16,073 nucleotides of DNA from Limnobacter sp. Lineage in GTDB: Bacteria; Pseudomonadota; Gammaproteobacteria; Burkholderiales; Burkholderiaceae_B. The notes under the pieces were generated by a model. It did not search any database, was not told the origin of the DNA, and worked only from the letters and a program-made list of their open reading frames with translations. How positions within the stretch are numbered: position 1 is the first letter of the stretch; the number at the start of each line of letters is the position of its first letter. The stretch is taken from assembly GCA_012032215.1 (NCBI GenBank), contig JAAURO010000009.1, positions 1 through 16,073 on the forward strand, in the 5' to 3' direction. The position numbers and the translations under genes were made by a program. Of this stretch, positions 8,070 to 15,866 are shown piece after piece.

Positions 8070-9407
8070 ATGTTTTCACGCCTGTGCGCATTGAAATCGC
8101 CCAAACTGGTGCTGTTTGCCATGATACTGGGCCTTCAAGCCTGTACAACGCTTCCCGGTTTTTCTGAAGCCAATTACGTCGATCCATTCGATGGCGCCGA
8201 GGTTTCAGAAAACAGAACGCGGTACAGTCAGGCACTTGCCTGCATTCGCCCCGCACTGCAACGCGCGGGCAAAGATCGTTTTGCTGTAGGCAAAGTGCTC
8301 GACTTCACAGGCAAAGAAGACCTCGTTAACGGCAAACGCCTTACCCAAGGCGCTGCGCTTATGGTGATGTCGGCGCTTTCTGAAGCAGGCGTTCCTTTAG
8401 TAGAACGCTTCGACACCTCTATTGCTGACATCGAGCTGAAATATTCCGACAACAAGCTGATTTCTGACAGCGAAACAGGCGAACAACCTTACCGCAAAAT
8501 TTTCAGCGGCAGCCTGCCCGGCTCTGAATACCACGTGGTGGGCGGCATTACCGAAGTCAACTACAACATTCGCAGCGGCGCAGTAGAAAGCTCGATTCGC
8601 TTCCTGTCCAACGGCGCACGCTACTTCGTCATGAACATTGCGGTAGACCTGCGACTGGTTAAAACCAAAACCCTGGAAGTTGTAAACGTACAAAGCGTAC
8701 AAAAACAGATTATCGGCACTGAATTGCGTGGCGGATTCTTCCGGATTTTTAACGATGGCCTGGTAGACATTGCAGCCTCTGAACGCACCCAGGAACCCAT
8801 TCAACGCGGCGTGCGCATGGTGCTGGAACAGGCTGTTTTCAACATGCTGAACGAAGTGTACGCCCTGCGTGCCGAAAACTGCCTGAACCCCACCCGCCAG
8901 GATCAAACCCCTTTCAAGCAGGCGTCTGTTCGCAGCAACAACACCCGAAATGCCACTGGCGCCCAAGGTGCTGGCTTAGCAAAGCCGGCTGCCGATGCTG
9001 CCAACAACGCCGCACCGACGGCTGCCACGGCCCCGGCCTACTCCAGCACTACCGCAGCGCGTGTCAGCCCGATTGCCGACCAACCGACAGCCACGCCTGT
9101 TCAACGCTCGGGTGGCAGCAACCGCCTGCAACAGCAGGAAGTCGTCATCGACCCCAACACGGGTGAAGCGGTGTATGCAACACCCTCGGCGCAACAAAGC
9201 CCGGTTGAGGCAGCGCAGTTTGGCAGCCGCTCCACCCACTCCGACAGCAACTTTGGCCAGAACACCAGCACGGCTGGCCCCGGAGAGCCTGAACAAGCCA
9301 CGGTTTCCGGCTTGAACTCGGGTGTGGGTCTTTCTTCTGAACCATCCCCCACCACCGACCGCATGCCTGAAAAACTGCTGTGGGGTTCAAGGCCGGTTAT
9401 TCAGTAA
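8070..9407 (+). CDS. hfaB: CsgG/HfaB-family outer-membrane lipoprotein exporter
   Basis: Predicted lipoprotein of 445 residues with a signal sequence and lipobox LQAC (lipidated Cys 25). Residues about 50-265 match the CsgG/HfaB fold. Diagnostic pieces are VGKVLDFTGKED, LTQGAALMVMSALSEAG, LVERFDTSIADIELKY, YHVVGGITEVNYNIRSGA, NIAVDLRLV, QKQIIGTELRGGFFRIF and EPIQRGVRMVLEQAV. CsgG forms an outer-membrane ring that secretes curli subunits; HfaB does the same job for holdfast anchors in Caulobacter. The wording here (VERFD, VGGITEVNYNIRSG, EPIQ.GVR) is closer to HfaB. Unusually, a tail of about 170 residues (from 272) rich in Ala, Ser, Thr, Gln and Asn follows. The ATG at 8070 has CAAGGAAA upstream (8057-8063). 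It lies 35 bp after the hfaA-like gene and so probably shares its transcript. Confidence 0.87.
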   Translation: MFSRLCALKSPKLVLFAMILGLQACTTLPGFSEANYVDPFDGAEVSENRTRYSQALACIRPALQRAGKDRFAVGKVLDFTGKEDLVNGKRLTQGAALMVMSALSEAGVPLVERFDTSIADIELKYSDNKLISDSETGEQPYRKIFSGSLPGSEYHVVGGITEVNYNIRSGAVESSIRFLSNGARYFVMNIAVDLRLVKTKTLEVVNVQSVQKQIIGTELRGGFFRIFNDGLVDIAASERTQEPIQRGVRMVLEQAVFNMLNEVYALRAENCLNPTRQDQTPFKQASVRSNNTRNATGAQGAGLAKPAADAANNAAPTAATAPAYSSTTAARVSPIADQPTATPVQRSGGSNRLQQQEVVIDPNTGEAVYATPSAQQSPVEAAQFGSRSTHSDSNFGQNTSTAGPGEPEQATVSGLNSGVGLSSEPSPTTDRMPEKLLWGSRPVIQ

Positions 9408-9447
9408 GCAGAGCAGCAAAGCCTATGCCATATTGTAGTTTTTCAGC

Positions 9448-9453
9448 TATAAT
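9448..9453 (+). promoter_or_regulatory. Perfect -10 box inside the left inverted repeat
   Basis: TATAAT ends nine bases before the ATG at 9462. If used, transcription would start at or next to the start codon and give a nearly leaderless message. No good -35 box is seen at 17 bp, so strength is unclear. Confidence 0.35.
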
Positions 9454-9461
9454 GCAGACCT

Positions 9462-9873
9462 ATGACCCATTGCCTCGAATTTCGCCAAAGAGTACTTGCC
9501 TTTAAAGCCAAGAATAACCTCACGTTTCAGGAAACCAGTGAGGTTTTTGGTGTTGCCATAAGAACCCTGTTTCGGTGGGAAAACAGAATAGAGCCTTGCA
9601 CTACCCACAAAAAGCATGCCACGAAAATTAACATGGAAGCCCTTGCCAAAGACGTGCTGGAATCACCAGATGATTACCAACGGGAAAGGGCAAAGCGCTT
9701 CAATGTGACGCAAGCTGCCATTTCACACGCCCTGAAAAGGCTGAACATCGCCCATAAAAAAAACGCTTCAGCATCGAAAGGTCGACGAACAGGCAAGAAG
9801 CGGGTTTCAGCAAAAAATCGAGAAGCATAAGCAGACAGGAAAAAGGGTTGCCTCTAGCGATGGTTGCCCATAG
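9462..9873 (+). CDS. IS630-type transposase DNA-binding part (OrfA-like), truncated, one frameshift
   Basis: The start MTHCLEFRQRVLAFKAKNNL, then FGVAIRTLFRWENRIEP, TKINMEALAKDV, DDYQRERAKRFNVTQAAIS and HALKRLNIAHKK, follows the two-helix-turn-helix N-terminal half of IS630 transposases. At the A8 run 9756-9763 the frame should lose one A. The continuation then reads KKTLQHRKVDEQAR, FQQKIEKHKQTGK and ends at TAG 9871-9873, inside the right inverted repeat (about 136 residues). Without the repair it ends at 9830 with a nonsense tail. A full transposase would go on to a DDE domain; here the homology stops just before it. The A-run could be a sequence error or a natural slippage site. The protein can plausibly bind the element ends but cannot cut DNA. 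Confidence 0.8.
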
Positions 9874-9987
9874 CGAAAAAATACAAAATGGCATAGCGTT
9901 CGGCGCAACACCGCGCGCACAATCCAGTTCTTTCGCGCCATGGCGCGCTGAGGGTGGGTTTATAGAAGCGAGGCCATAAGGCGCGGG

Positions 9988-10373
9988 CTAGCGCAACATC
10001 ATATCCAGTTGCACGCCGCACAAAGCACTGCCCGCTCCATTTTTGCTGGAGTTACTCATACAGCCCACTGAAGTGGTACCAAGGTCGGCTTCTTTAAGTT
10101 TGAGCCCAAAAAACAGGTCCTGACGGTCGGAGAGCATGTCTTTGTTCAGCTTGAACACCCAATCGCCCTTACCCCACTGCGCTTGCAAGGGCATACGGTT
10201 CCGGTTTTGGCTAAGCCTTAAACCGTAATCTTGCCGGATGAGTCAAAATAGGTCCAGCGTCCCCATTTGGAAAGTGGGCTGCCCGAATCCAGATCCAAAG
10301 ACACACCATTTGCTTGCGCCCAAGCCGAAAGTGGGGCCAAGGCAATACACAGCATTGCGACAAGTTTTCTCAT
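9988..10373 (-). CDS. Small secreted hypothetical protein, probable frameshift
   Basis: I do not recognise the family. The start MRKLVAMLCIALAPLSAWAQ is a clear signal peptide (cleavage after AWA), with GAGG upstream of the ATG at 10371-10373. The first frame runs through WGRWTYFDSSGK and then stops. A second frame continues with YGLRLSQNRNR, WVFKLNKDM, DLFFGLKLKEADLG and ends VQLDMMLR. One missing base, most simply at AA 10227-10228 (plus-strand bases), joins them into about 128 residues. The junction is less certain than the others because no family helps. The mature part has two Cys (about CMSNS and LCGVQ) that could form a disulfide, and alternating strand-like segments, so a small periplasmic or outer-membrane protein is plausible. 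It lies between the mini-element and bioB. Confidence 0.6.
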
Positions 10374-10500
10374 GGTAGTTACCTCAATTGGCAGGCCGAA
10401 CAAACCGGGCGAACGGTTGTATTATGCGCCTATATCATTGAGTGTGAAATAGCTGGCAAGAGGTTCAAAATCGCGCTAACTAATTGATATAAAATGCTTT

Positions 10501-10524
10501 TTAAAAGACCCCTCGCGATGGGGG
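10501..10524 (-). terminator. Intrinsic terminator downstream of bioB
   Basis: Read on the minus strand, CCCC-loop-GGGG (bases 10524-10509) is followed by TCTTTT and an AT-rich stretch. It lies about 46 bp past the bioB stop. The stem is short, so efficiency is uncertain. Confidence 0.5.
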
Positions 10525-10570
10525 ATGTTGCAAAAATTCTTTCTGAAACAGGCGCTTGGCAAGCAATGCT

Positions 10571-11609
10571 CTAAATGGTCTTAACACCCAATCGGGTGAG
10601 AAGTTTTTGGTCTTTGTCGGTGTCGGGGTTGTCTGTAACCAACAGTTTGTCGCCATAGAAAATGGAATTGGCTCCGGCCAGGAAGCAAAGCACCTGTGTG
10701 CTTTCGTGCATGTCTTCCCGCCCGGCAGAAAGTCGGACGTACGATTTGGGCATGGTAATGCGGGCCACCGCAATGGTGCGCACAAAGTCCAACGGGTCAA
10801 GCTCGTGGTGGTTGGCCAGCGGTGTGCCTTCTACGCGAACCAGGTTGTTGATGGGCACCGATTCCGGGGGTTCTTCCATATTGGTCCAGCTGGGCAATAA
10901 GCTCGGCGCGGTTGGTCTGGGTTTCGCCCATGCCTACAATGCCGCCACAGCACACTTTAATGCCTGCATCGCGCACACGTTCCAGGGTGTCCAGCCGGTC
11001 TTGGTAGGTGCGAGTGGATATGATGTCGCCGTAGAACTCGGGCGAGGTATCCAGGTTGTGGTTGTAGTAATCCAGGCCAGCATCGCGAAGTGCGGCGGCT
11101 TGGCGGGCTTGCAGCATGCCCAGGGTTACGCAGGTTTCCAGACCCAGCTTTTTCACTTCGCTGACCATTTTGGCCACTTGTTCAAGCTGGTGGTCTTTGG
11201 GGCTGCGCCAGGCGGCACCCATGCAAAAACGCGATGCACCTTGGTCTTTGGCGGCTTGCGCGGCTTGCAAAACGTCTTGCAGGGGCATGAGTTTTTCGGC
11301 GTCTACGCCGGTGTCGTATTTGGCAGATTGCGGGCAATAGGCGCAGTCTTCGGGGCAGCCGCCCGTTTTAATGGAAAGCAAGGTAGACCGTTGTACAGCG
11401 TTGGCGTCGAAGTGCTGGCGGTGTACGGTTTGGGCCTGAAACATGAGGTCGTTGAACGGCAGAGCAAACAGGGCTTCGATTTGCGCCACACTCCAGCGCT
11501 GGGCGGCTTGGGGTGATACCGCTTGGGCCACGGTGGTGCTTGTGTGTGCTTGGGCTGTGCGGTTGCCGGGTTTGTTGGCCCAAGTAATTTGGCTTTCCAG
11601 GTTGTCCAT
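10571..11609 (-). CDS. bioB: Biotin synthase BioB, one frameshift
   Basis: Radical SAM enzyme that inserts sulfur into dethiobiotin, the last step of biotin synthesis. The radical SAM motif [11 protein letters not shown] lies in [12 protein letters not shown], followed by [63 protein letters not shown] and, in the second frame, [30 protein letters not shown] and [11 protein letters not shown]. These carry the family's cluster and substrate residues. The frame breaks at GG 10883-10884 (plus-strand bases); one G fewer gives [16 protein letters not shown]. The repaired length is about 345 residues (E. coli 346). The ATG at 11607-11609 is 13 bp after the bioA stop, so the two are co-transcribed. 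An N-terminal stretch of about 35 residues before the BioB core is rich in Ala, Gln and Thr. Confidence 0.94.
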
Positions 11610-11622
11610 GTGTGTTCCAGGG

Positions 11623-13021
11623 TTAAAACAGTTCGCTACCTGCTTTTAAAGTGTGCGGGTTTTGCCAGTCATGCAGCACTTGTTCCAGCACGGTGTAGGC
11701 ATGATTTAAGGTGGCATCGGAGGTGCAGTACGGGGGTATCCAGTACAGGGTGTTGCCCAAGGGTCGCACCAGAATGCCTTGTTTGAAAAAAGCTTCGCGC
11801 AGCCACTGGCTGCTTGCCGAGCCGTAGTTGTCCTGGCTGGATTTTAGCTCAAACGCGGCAATGGTGCCGCATTGCCGGGAGTTTTCAATGCAGGGTGTTG
11901 GCCCAGACGGGCAAGCCAGGCTTGGTGAAGTCGTTCGATGCGGGCCATGTTGTGCCAGGTTTCCGGTTGGTCGAACAATTCCAGGCTGGCCAGGGCGGCG
12001 GCACACCCCAAGGGGTTCGCGGTGTACGAGTGGCCGTGCAACAGCGCTTTGCCGACTTCGTTGCCCAAAAATGCGTCGTAAATGCTTTGGCTGGCCAGCG
12101 TGGCACCCATGGGCATAAAGCCACCAGTAAGCCCCTTGGAGAGGCACAGCAAATCAGGCTGCCCCCCGTGTTGCGCAATTTGATCGGCGGCGTAAAAGGT
12201 GCCGGTGCGGCCAAAGCCAGTCATGACTTCATCGAATATCACCAGCACGCCCGCAGCCTGGCAGCGTTTGCACAGTTCTGCCACGTAGGCTGGGCGCATC
12301 ATACGCATGCCGCTGGCACCTTGCACGAGAGGTTCGAGAATAAGCGCGGCGGGCAAAGAGGCTGGGCTGGTTTCGGGTGAGCTGCGCGCAGAAGTAGCTG
12401 AGCTAGCAGAGGTTGTTGTGCTGGCGGGCTTTAAAAGAGCATCGAGTGCAGCAAGGCTTGCGGCTTCGCTGTGCGGGCAGGTGCCTGCGGGCAGGGTGTT
12501 TACTGCAAACAGCCAAGGCTTGAAAGGGTCGTAAAACCCGCTGGACTTGCCTGCCGACATGGCGCCGAAGGTGTCGCCGTGGTAGCCACCTTGCAGGGCT
12601 ATGAGTGTGTGGCGTTGATTCGCAAGGCCCTGATTGGCCCAATACTGAAAGGCCATTTTAAGCGCAACTTCTACGGCGGTAGAGCCATTGTCGGAATAAA
12701 ACACTTTGGCCAAAGAGGCGGGGGCGCGTTCGAGGAGACGTTGTGCGAGTTGGACGGCAGGCGGGTGGGTGATGCCTGCAAACATGACGTGTTCCAGCGT
12801 GCGGGCTTGTGTGGCTATGGCGTTGGCAATGTGTGGGTGGCTGTGGCCGTGCAGGTTGACCCACCAGCTGGACACGGCATCGAAATAGCGTGTGCCCGCT
12901 GCGGTGTACAAAACTCACCCTTGCCGCTGACTAGCACCAAGGGCTGGCGAGCTGTTTGGGCCTGGGTGAACGGGTGCCAGCAGTAGCGTGAATCGAGATC
13001 CAGAATGGTGGGTTCGGTCAT
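11623..13021 (-). CDS. bioA: Adenosylmethionine-8-amino-7-oxononanoate aminotransferase BioA, two frameshifts
   Basis: PLP enzyme that uses S-adenosylmethionine to aminate 7-keto-8-aminopelargonate in biotin synthesis. It begins [20 protein letters not shown]. Then come [33 protein letters not shown] (PLP phosphate site), [38 protein letters not shown] (Asp to the PLP ring nitrogen), [10 protein letters not shown] (PLP Lys) and [13 protein letters not shown]. Two one-base losses split it. AAAA 12910-12913 should have five bases (joining GKGEF to YTAAGTRYF). TTTT 11882-11885 should also have five (joining HPALK to [13 protein letters not shown]). Repaired length is about 466 residues, longer than the usual 420-430, mainly because of a Ser/Thr/Ala-rich insert at 12354-12425. 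The start at 13021 lacks a good ribosome site; a GTG seven codons upstream is an alternative. Confidence 0.92.
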
Positions 13022-13084
13022 GAGTTTGCGCGTACTGTACACCCTGAAGGGCTGCTGCGAAATGCTGCCTTGAAGTGCTGAAGT

Positions 13085-14115
13085 TTAAGGCAAAAACCAC
13101 TTGACTATGCCGATATACAGCGGAATACCCAGCAAGATATTCAGCGGAAAAGTAACGGCCAGCGAAAGCCCGAGGTATAAAGCCGGGTTAGCTTCGGGCA
13201 TGGCGTTGCGCAACACGGCGGGCACCACAATGTAGGAGGCACTGGCAGAAAGTGTCATGACCAGAATGGTTTCTGTGGCGGAAAGACCCAGCAACCAGGA
13301 CAGCCCGAAGCCCAGCAAGGCGTGCACCAAGGGGGCCAGAACGTAGCGTAGGCGTACAGCTTGGGCGAGGTGCCTTTGGCGCCTGCCAGTTGTTTGGAGA
13401 CGGCCAAACCCATGTCCAGCAGAAACAGTGCCAGCATGCCTTTAAAAATATCGCCGGCAAAAGGCTGCAACATGGCCTTGCCTTCTGCGCCTGTAATCAG
13501 GCCAATTGCCAGTGCGCCCAGCAGCACTACCTGCGAGCCATCGGTAAGCGATTCCTTGATTAAATGCCCAAGCCGCAGCGATGCGCCACCAACCGTGGGT
13601 GCGTGTGATGCAGGGTTGCCTGGCAGCAGCGCAGCCGTGTTGGGGTAAGCAACCATGGAATGGGCGGGTTTGGTAACCGAGCGCAGGTGGTTGGCCAGCA
13701 TAAGTGCCACCAGAATGGCGGGCGTTTCCATGAGCACGAGGCCAACCGCCATGTGGCCAGCCGCAGGCAAACCCTGGCTTTGAATTACTTGTGTGGCAGT
13801 AATAAAGGTAACGGCACTGACCGAGCCATACGAAGCTGCCATGGCCGCTGCATTAAAGGGGTCGGTGAGTTTTTTAAGCAGCGGATAACCAAGAATGGGC
13901 ACGACAAAAGCCATGATTACACAGGCTAGCAGGCTTAGGCCAATTTGCAGGTTTAACCCGGCTTCTTGCAGTGCAAACCCGCCCTTCAGGCCCAAGGCCA
14001 TAAGCAGATACAAAGACAAAAAGCGCGAAATGGAGGGGGGAATTTCCAGATTTGATTTGACCAGCCCGGCGGTAACGCCAAGCACGAAAAACAGTACGGC
14101 GGGGTCTATTAACAT
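13085..14115 (-). CDS. SbtA-type sodium-dependent bicarbonate transporter, one frameshift
   Basis: Inner-membrane protein of about 343 residues with roughly ten hydrophobic segments, of the SbtA family (formerly DUF897). Cyanobacterial members take up bicarbonate with sodium. The N-terminus (DPAVLFFVLGVTAGL, then SLYLLMALGLKGGF) and FNAAAMAASYGSVSAVTFITA are characteristic, as is the C-terminal SATETILVMTLSASASYIVVPA. The frame breaks near GG 13351-13352 (plus-strand bases); one more base gives KLYALRYVLAPLVHALLG. The start ATG at 14113-14115 has GGAAG nearby. It diverges from a CbbR-like LysR gene across 97 bp, the usual layout for a regulator and its target. Bicarbonate as substrate is inferred from the family; other substrates are possible for proteobacterial members. 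Confidence 0.87.
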
Positions 14116-14186
14116 GACAAAAACTTCCAGTGATTGACTAACCCAGCGATGGTAATGGCTTGAATAATTAGAGTAAAATCAATTTT

Positions 14187-14201
14187 TATGTTTTTAACAT
14201 A
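14187..14201. promoter_or_regulatory. LysR-type palindrome between the transporter and its regulator
   Basis: TATGTT-TTT-AACATA is a perfect 6-bp inverted repeat and contains the T-N11-A spacing of LysR binding sites. It lies 11 bp before the LysR start codon and about 72 bp from the transporter start, fitting autoregulation and divergent activation. A TAAAAT at 14174-14179 may be the -10 box of the LysR gene. Confidence 0.55.
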
Positions 14202-14212
14202 GGTTTTTATCT

Positions 14213-15127
14213 ATGAATTTTACTTTGCGGCAATTGCGGTGCCTACTGGCTTTGGCCAGCGAAGGCAGCGTGGGCGGGGCGGCACGGGTGTTGCATGTTA
14301 CGCAACCCACGGCTTCCATGCAGCTTAAAGATTTGGCCGAGCAAGTGGGTTTGCCTTTGTACGAGGTGGTGTCGCGCCGGGTGCATTTAACCGAAACAGG
14401 CCAGCAGTTGGTGCAAACCGCGCGCGCCATGGAAGATCTGTGGGAGAACTTTCAGCAGCAGGTAGCGGCGCAAAAAGGCATGAAGCGGGGCAGCCTAAAA
14501 GTGGCGGTGGTGAGCACGGCCAAGTATTTTATTCCGCGCTTGCTGGGTAGTTTTTGTCGCGAGTACCCGGAAGTGGAATTGGCCCTGCAAGTGCAAAACC
14601 GCGATGGTGTGGTGCACCGGCTGGAAAACAACCTGGATGATTTGTACATCATGTCGCAACCACCTGCGCATGTGCCACTGCACGATTTTGTGTTCATGAA
14701 AAACCCGCTGGTGGTGATTGCGCCCGTGGGCCACCCGCTGGCCAGCAGGCGCAAAATCCGGCCTGAACGCCTGAATTCTGAGCGCTTCATTTTGCGCGAG
14801 CCGGGTTCTGGCACCCGCATGGCAGTGCAAGCCCATTTGCAGGGTTTGCACACCCAGCAGGTGCAGTGGCAGGTAAAGTTAGAGCTGGGCAACAACGAGG
14901 CCATTCGGGAATCGGTGGCAGCGGGGCTTGGGCTTGCTGTGCTTTCGCGCTATGCACTACCTATCGACCCGGAAGATGCGGGTGTGTGTATGTTGAATGT
15001 GCAGGGGTTTCCGATTGACTCGCACTGGCATGTGGTGTTTCCGCGGGGCAAGCAGTTGTCGCCGCTGGCTCAGGCGTTTTTGAATATATTGACCGGAGGT
15101 AGAAGTGAAAGCCCTCGCACCGGGTGA
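14213..15127 (+). CDS. LysR-family regulator, CbbR/CmpR-like
   Basis: A 304-residue LysR-type transcription factor, intact. The N-terminal winged helix-turn-helix is clear: FTLRQLRCLLALASEGSVGG, then AARVLHVTQPTASMQLKDL and GLPLYEVVSRRVHLTETG. A linker helix and a two-lobed effector domain (about 90-300) follow, with SLKVAVVSTAKYFIPRLLG and GIGSGTR-like EPGSGTRMAV. The wording of the HTH and of the first lobe is close to CbbR/CmpR/RbcR, the regulators of carbon fixation and inorganic-carbon uptake. The divergent bicarbonate-transporter gene supports that role, so it probably activates the transporter in response to a metabolite of carbon supply. No RuBisCO genes are in this window. The ATG at 14213 starts the HTH at the usual distance. 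Confidence 0.9.
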   Translation: MNFTLRQLRCLLALASEGSVGGAARVLHVTQPTASMQLKDLAEQVGLPLYEVVSRRVHLTETGQQLVQTARAMEDLWENFQQQVAAQKGMKRGSLKVAVVSTAKYFIPRLLGSFCREYPEVELALQVQNRDGVVHRLENNLDDLYIMSQPPAHVPLHDFVFMKNPLVVIAPVGHPLASRRKIRPERLNSERFILREPGSGTRMAVQAHLQGLHTQQVQWQVKLELGNNEAIRESVAAGLGLAVLSRYALPIDPEDAGVCMLNVQGFPIDSHWHVVFPRGKQLSPLAQAFLNILTGGRSESPRTG

Positions 15128-15866
15128 CACCACCCCGGCGAAGCACCACCCATGGGTTTGGCAACCCCCCACAGCCAACGCAACACTGGCCCTCTTTCCA
15201 TAGTCGCCCAACGCCGCACTAAGCACAGGGGCAGTGGGCTGGGAATACCGGACTGGCGACAGAAACAGCCGGTTGATGCACCAGGTATAGCTGGAAAATC
15301 ATAATATGGCATAGTTTTTCCGGTTCTGCTTTCGGGCCATGGCGCTGTGGGATGTGGCTCCCGGCTAGACGTTGGCGCAGCCTTGGTGCTGAGCACGGCG
15401 TTTAGCGCCGGGGCTTGGGGTGTAGGAGTTGGTTTCCGTAAATTTTATTACGCATGGTTCAGGCATCGACTTGGTGGGGCATTCGAGGAAAATGGCTTGT
15501 GCGGTTGTAATGGCATGGGTTATTTGTTTTCCAGAAAGGTTGGGTGCGTACCGAAAAATGACCGACATTCGAGACCACGCGCCAAGGTGACTTTCAGATT
15601 TACAGCCAAGTGCTCACAAAGTTTATTGTATTGGGCTGGGGCTGCTCTGCAATTCTTTCGATTGTTGTGTGCAATATCTTGATGGCGTTTGTGCCGGGTA
15701 GGTAGATTGTCAAGTTTCTTCTATTTACAAGCAAGTGACGCTTGACAACCAGCTGGCCTTCTGGTGGAAAACAAGATACTGAACCGATGGTGACAACGCT
15801 GTGGCAGGGCCTCGAAAACGTTGCTATTTTTGTGGTCTGAATTGACGCAAATGGAAGAAAAAAGAA
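15128..15866. other. Long region without a supported gene
   Basis: About 740 bases downstream of the LysR gene. Several open frames cross it, but their composition (many Cys, Trp, Arg and Pro; no domain) looks like chance. It contains a single transposon-like end at 15286-15314 and, just after it, a GC-rich stretch around 15328-15390 resembling the DNA to the right of the mini-element. It may be decayed mobile DNA. The second half (15500-15850) is AT-richer and shows nothing I recognise. Confidence 0.4.
15286..15314 (-). repeat. Solo inverted-repeat end related to the 472-bp mini-element
   Basis: The 29 bases ending in AATATGGCATAG match the reverse complement of the mini-element's left end at 25 positions, and all four differences are transitions. 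The orientation makes it the right-hand end of an element lying to its left. I find no partner end between the LysR gene and here, so it is a remnant or a very diverged copy. Confidence 0.55.

Larger units (their letters stand above)
9424..9895 (+). mobile_element. 472-bp IS630/Tc1-mariner-like mini-element
   Basis: Its ends are inverted repeats. From the left TA (9424) and from the right TA (9895, reverse strand) the first 21 bases agree at 19 positions (TATGCCAT/TTGTA/TTTTTC pattern). With a one-base gap the match continues through GCTAT, so the arms are about 9424-9450 and 9870-9895. TA at both ends fits the target choice of the IS630/Tc1-mariner superfamily. The only gene inside encodes the helix-turn-helix part of an IS630-type transposase; the DDE catalytic domain is absent. 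It begins 16 bp after the hfaB-like stop codon. It is either a deleted insertion sequence or a non-autonomous element moved by a full-length relative elsewhere. Confidence 0.75.

Noticed and set aside
10662..11516. A 284-codon plus-strand open frame
   Set aside because: It lies wholly antisense to bioB, whose protein is strongly conserved; it is a shadow frame.
1951..14115. Genuine pseudogenisation of the region (uppP, nad and bio genes)
   Set aside because: Decay would also leave in-frame stops, missense changes at catalytic residues and larger deletions; none are seen, and uppP and NAD synthesis loss together would be hard to survive.
15347..15682. A 111-codon plus-strand open frame in the long gap
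   Set aside because: No domain, no ribosome site, odd composition and overlap with repeat-like DNA; not supportable as a gene.
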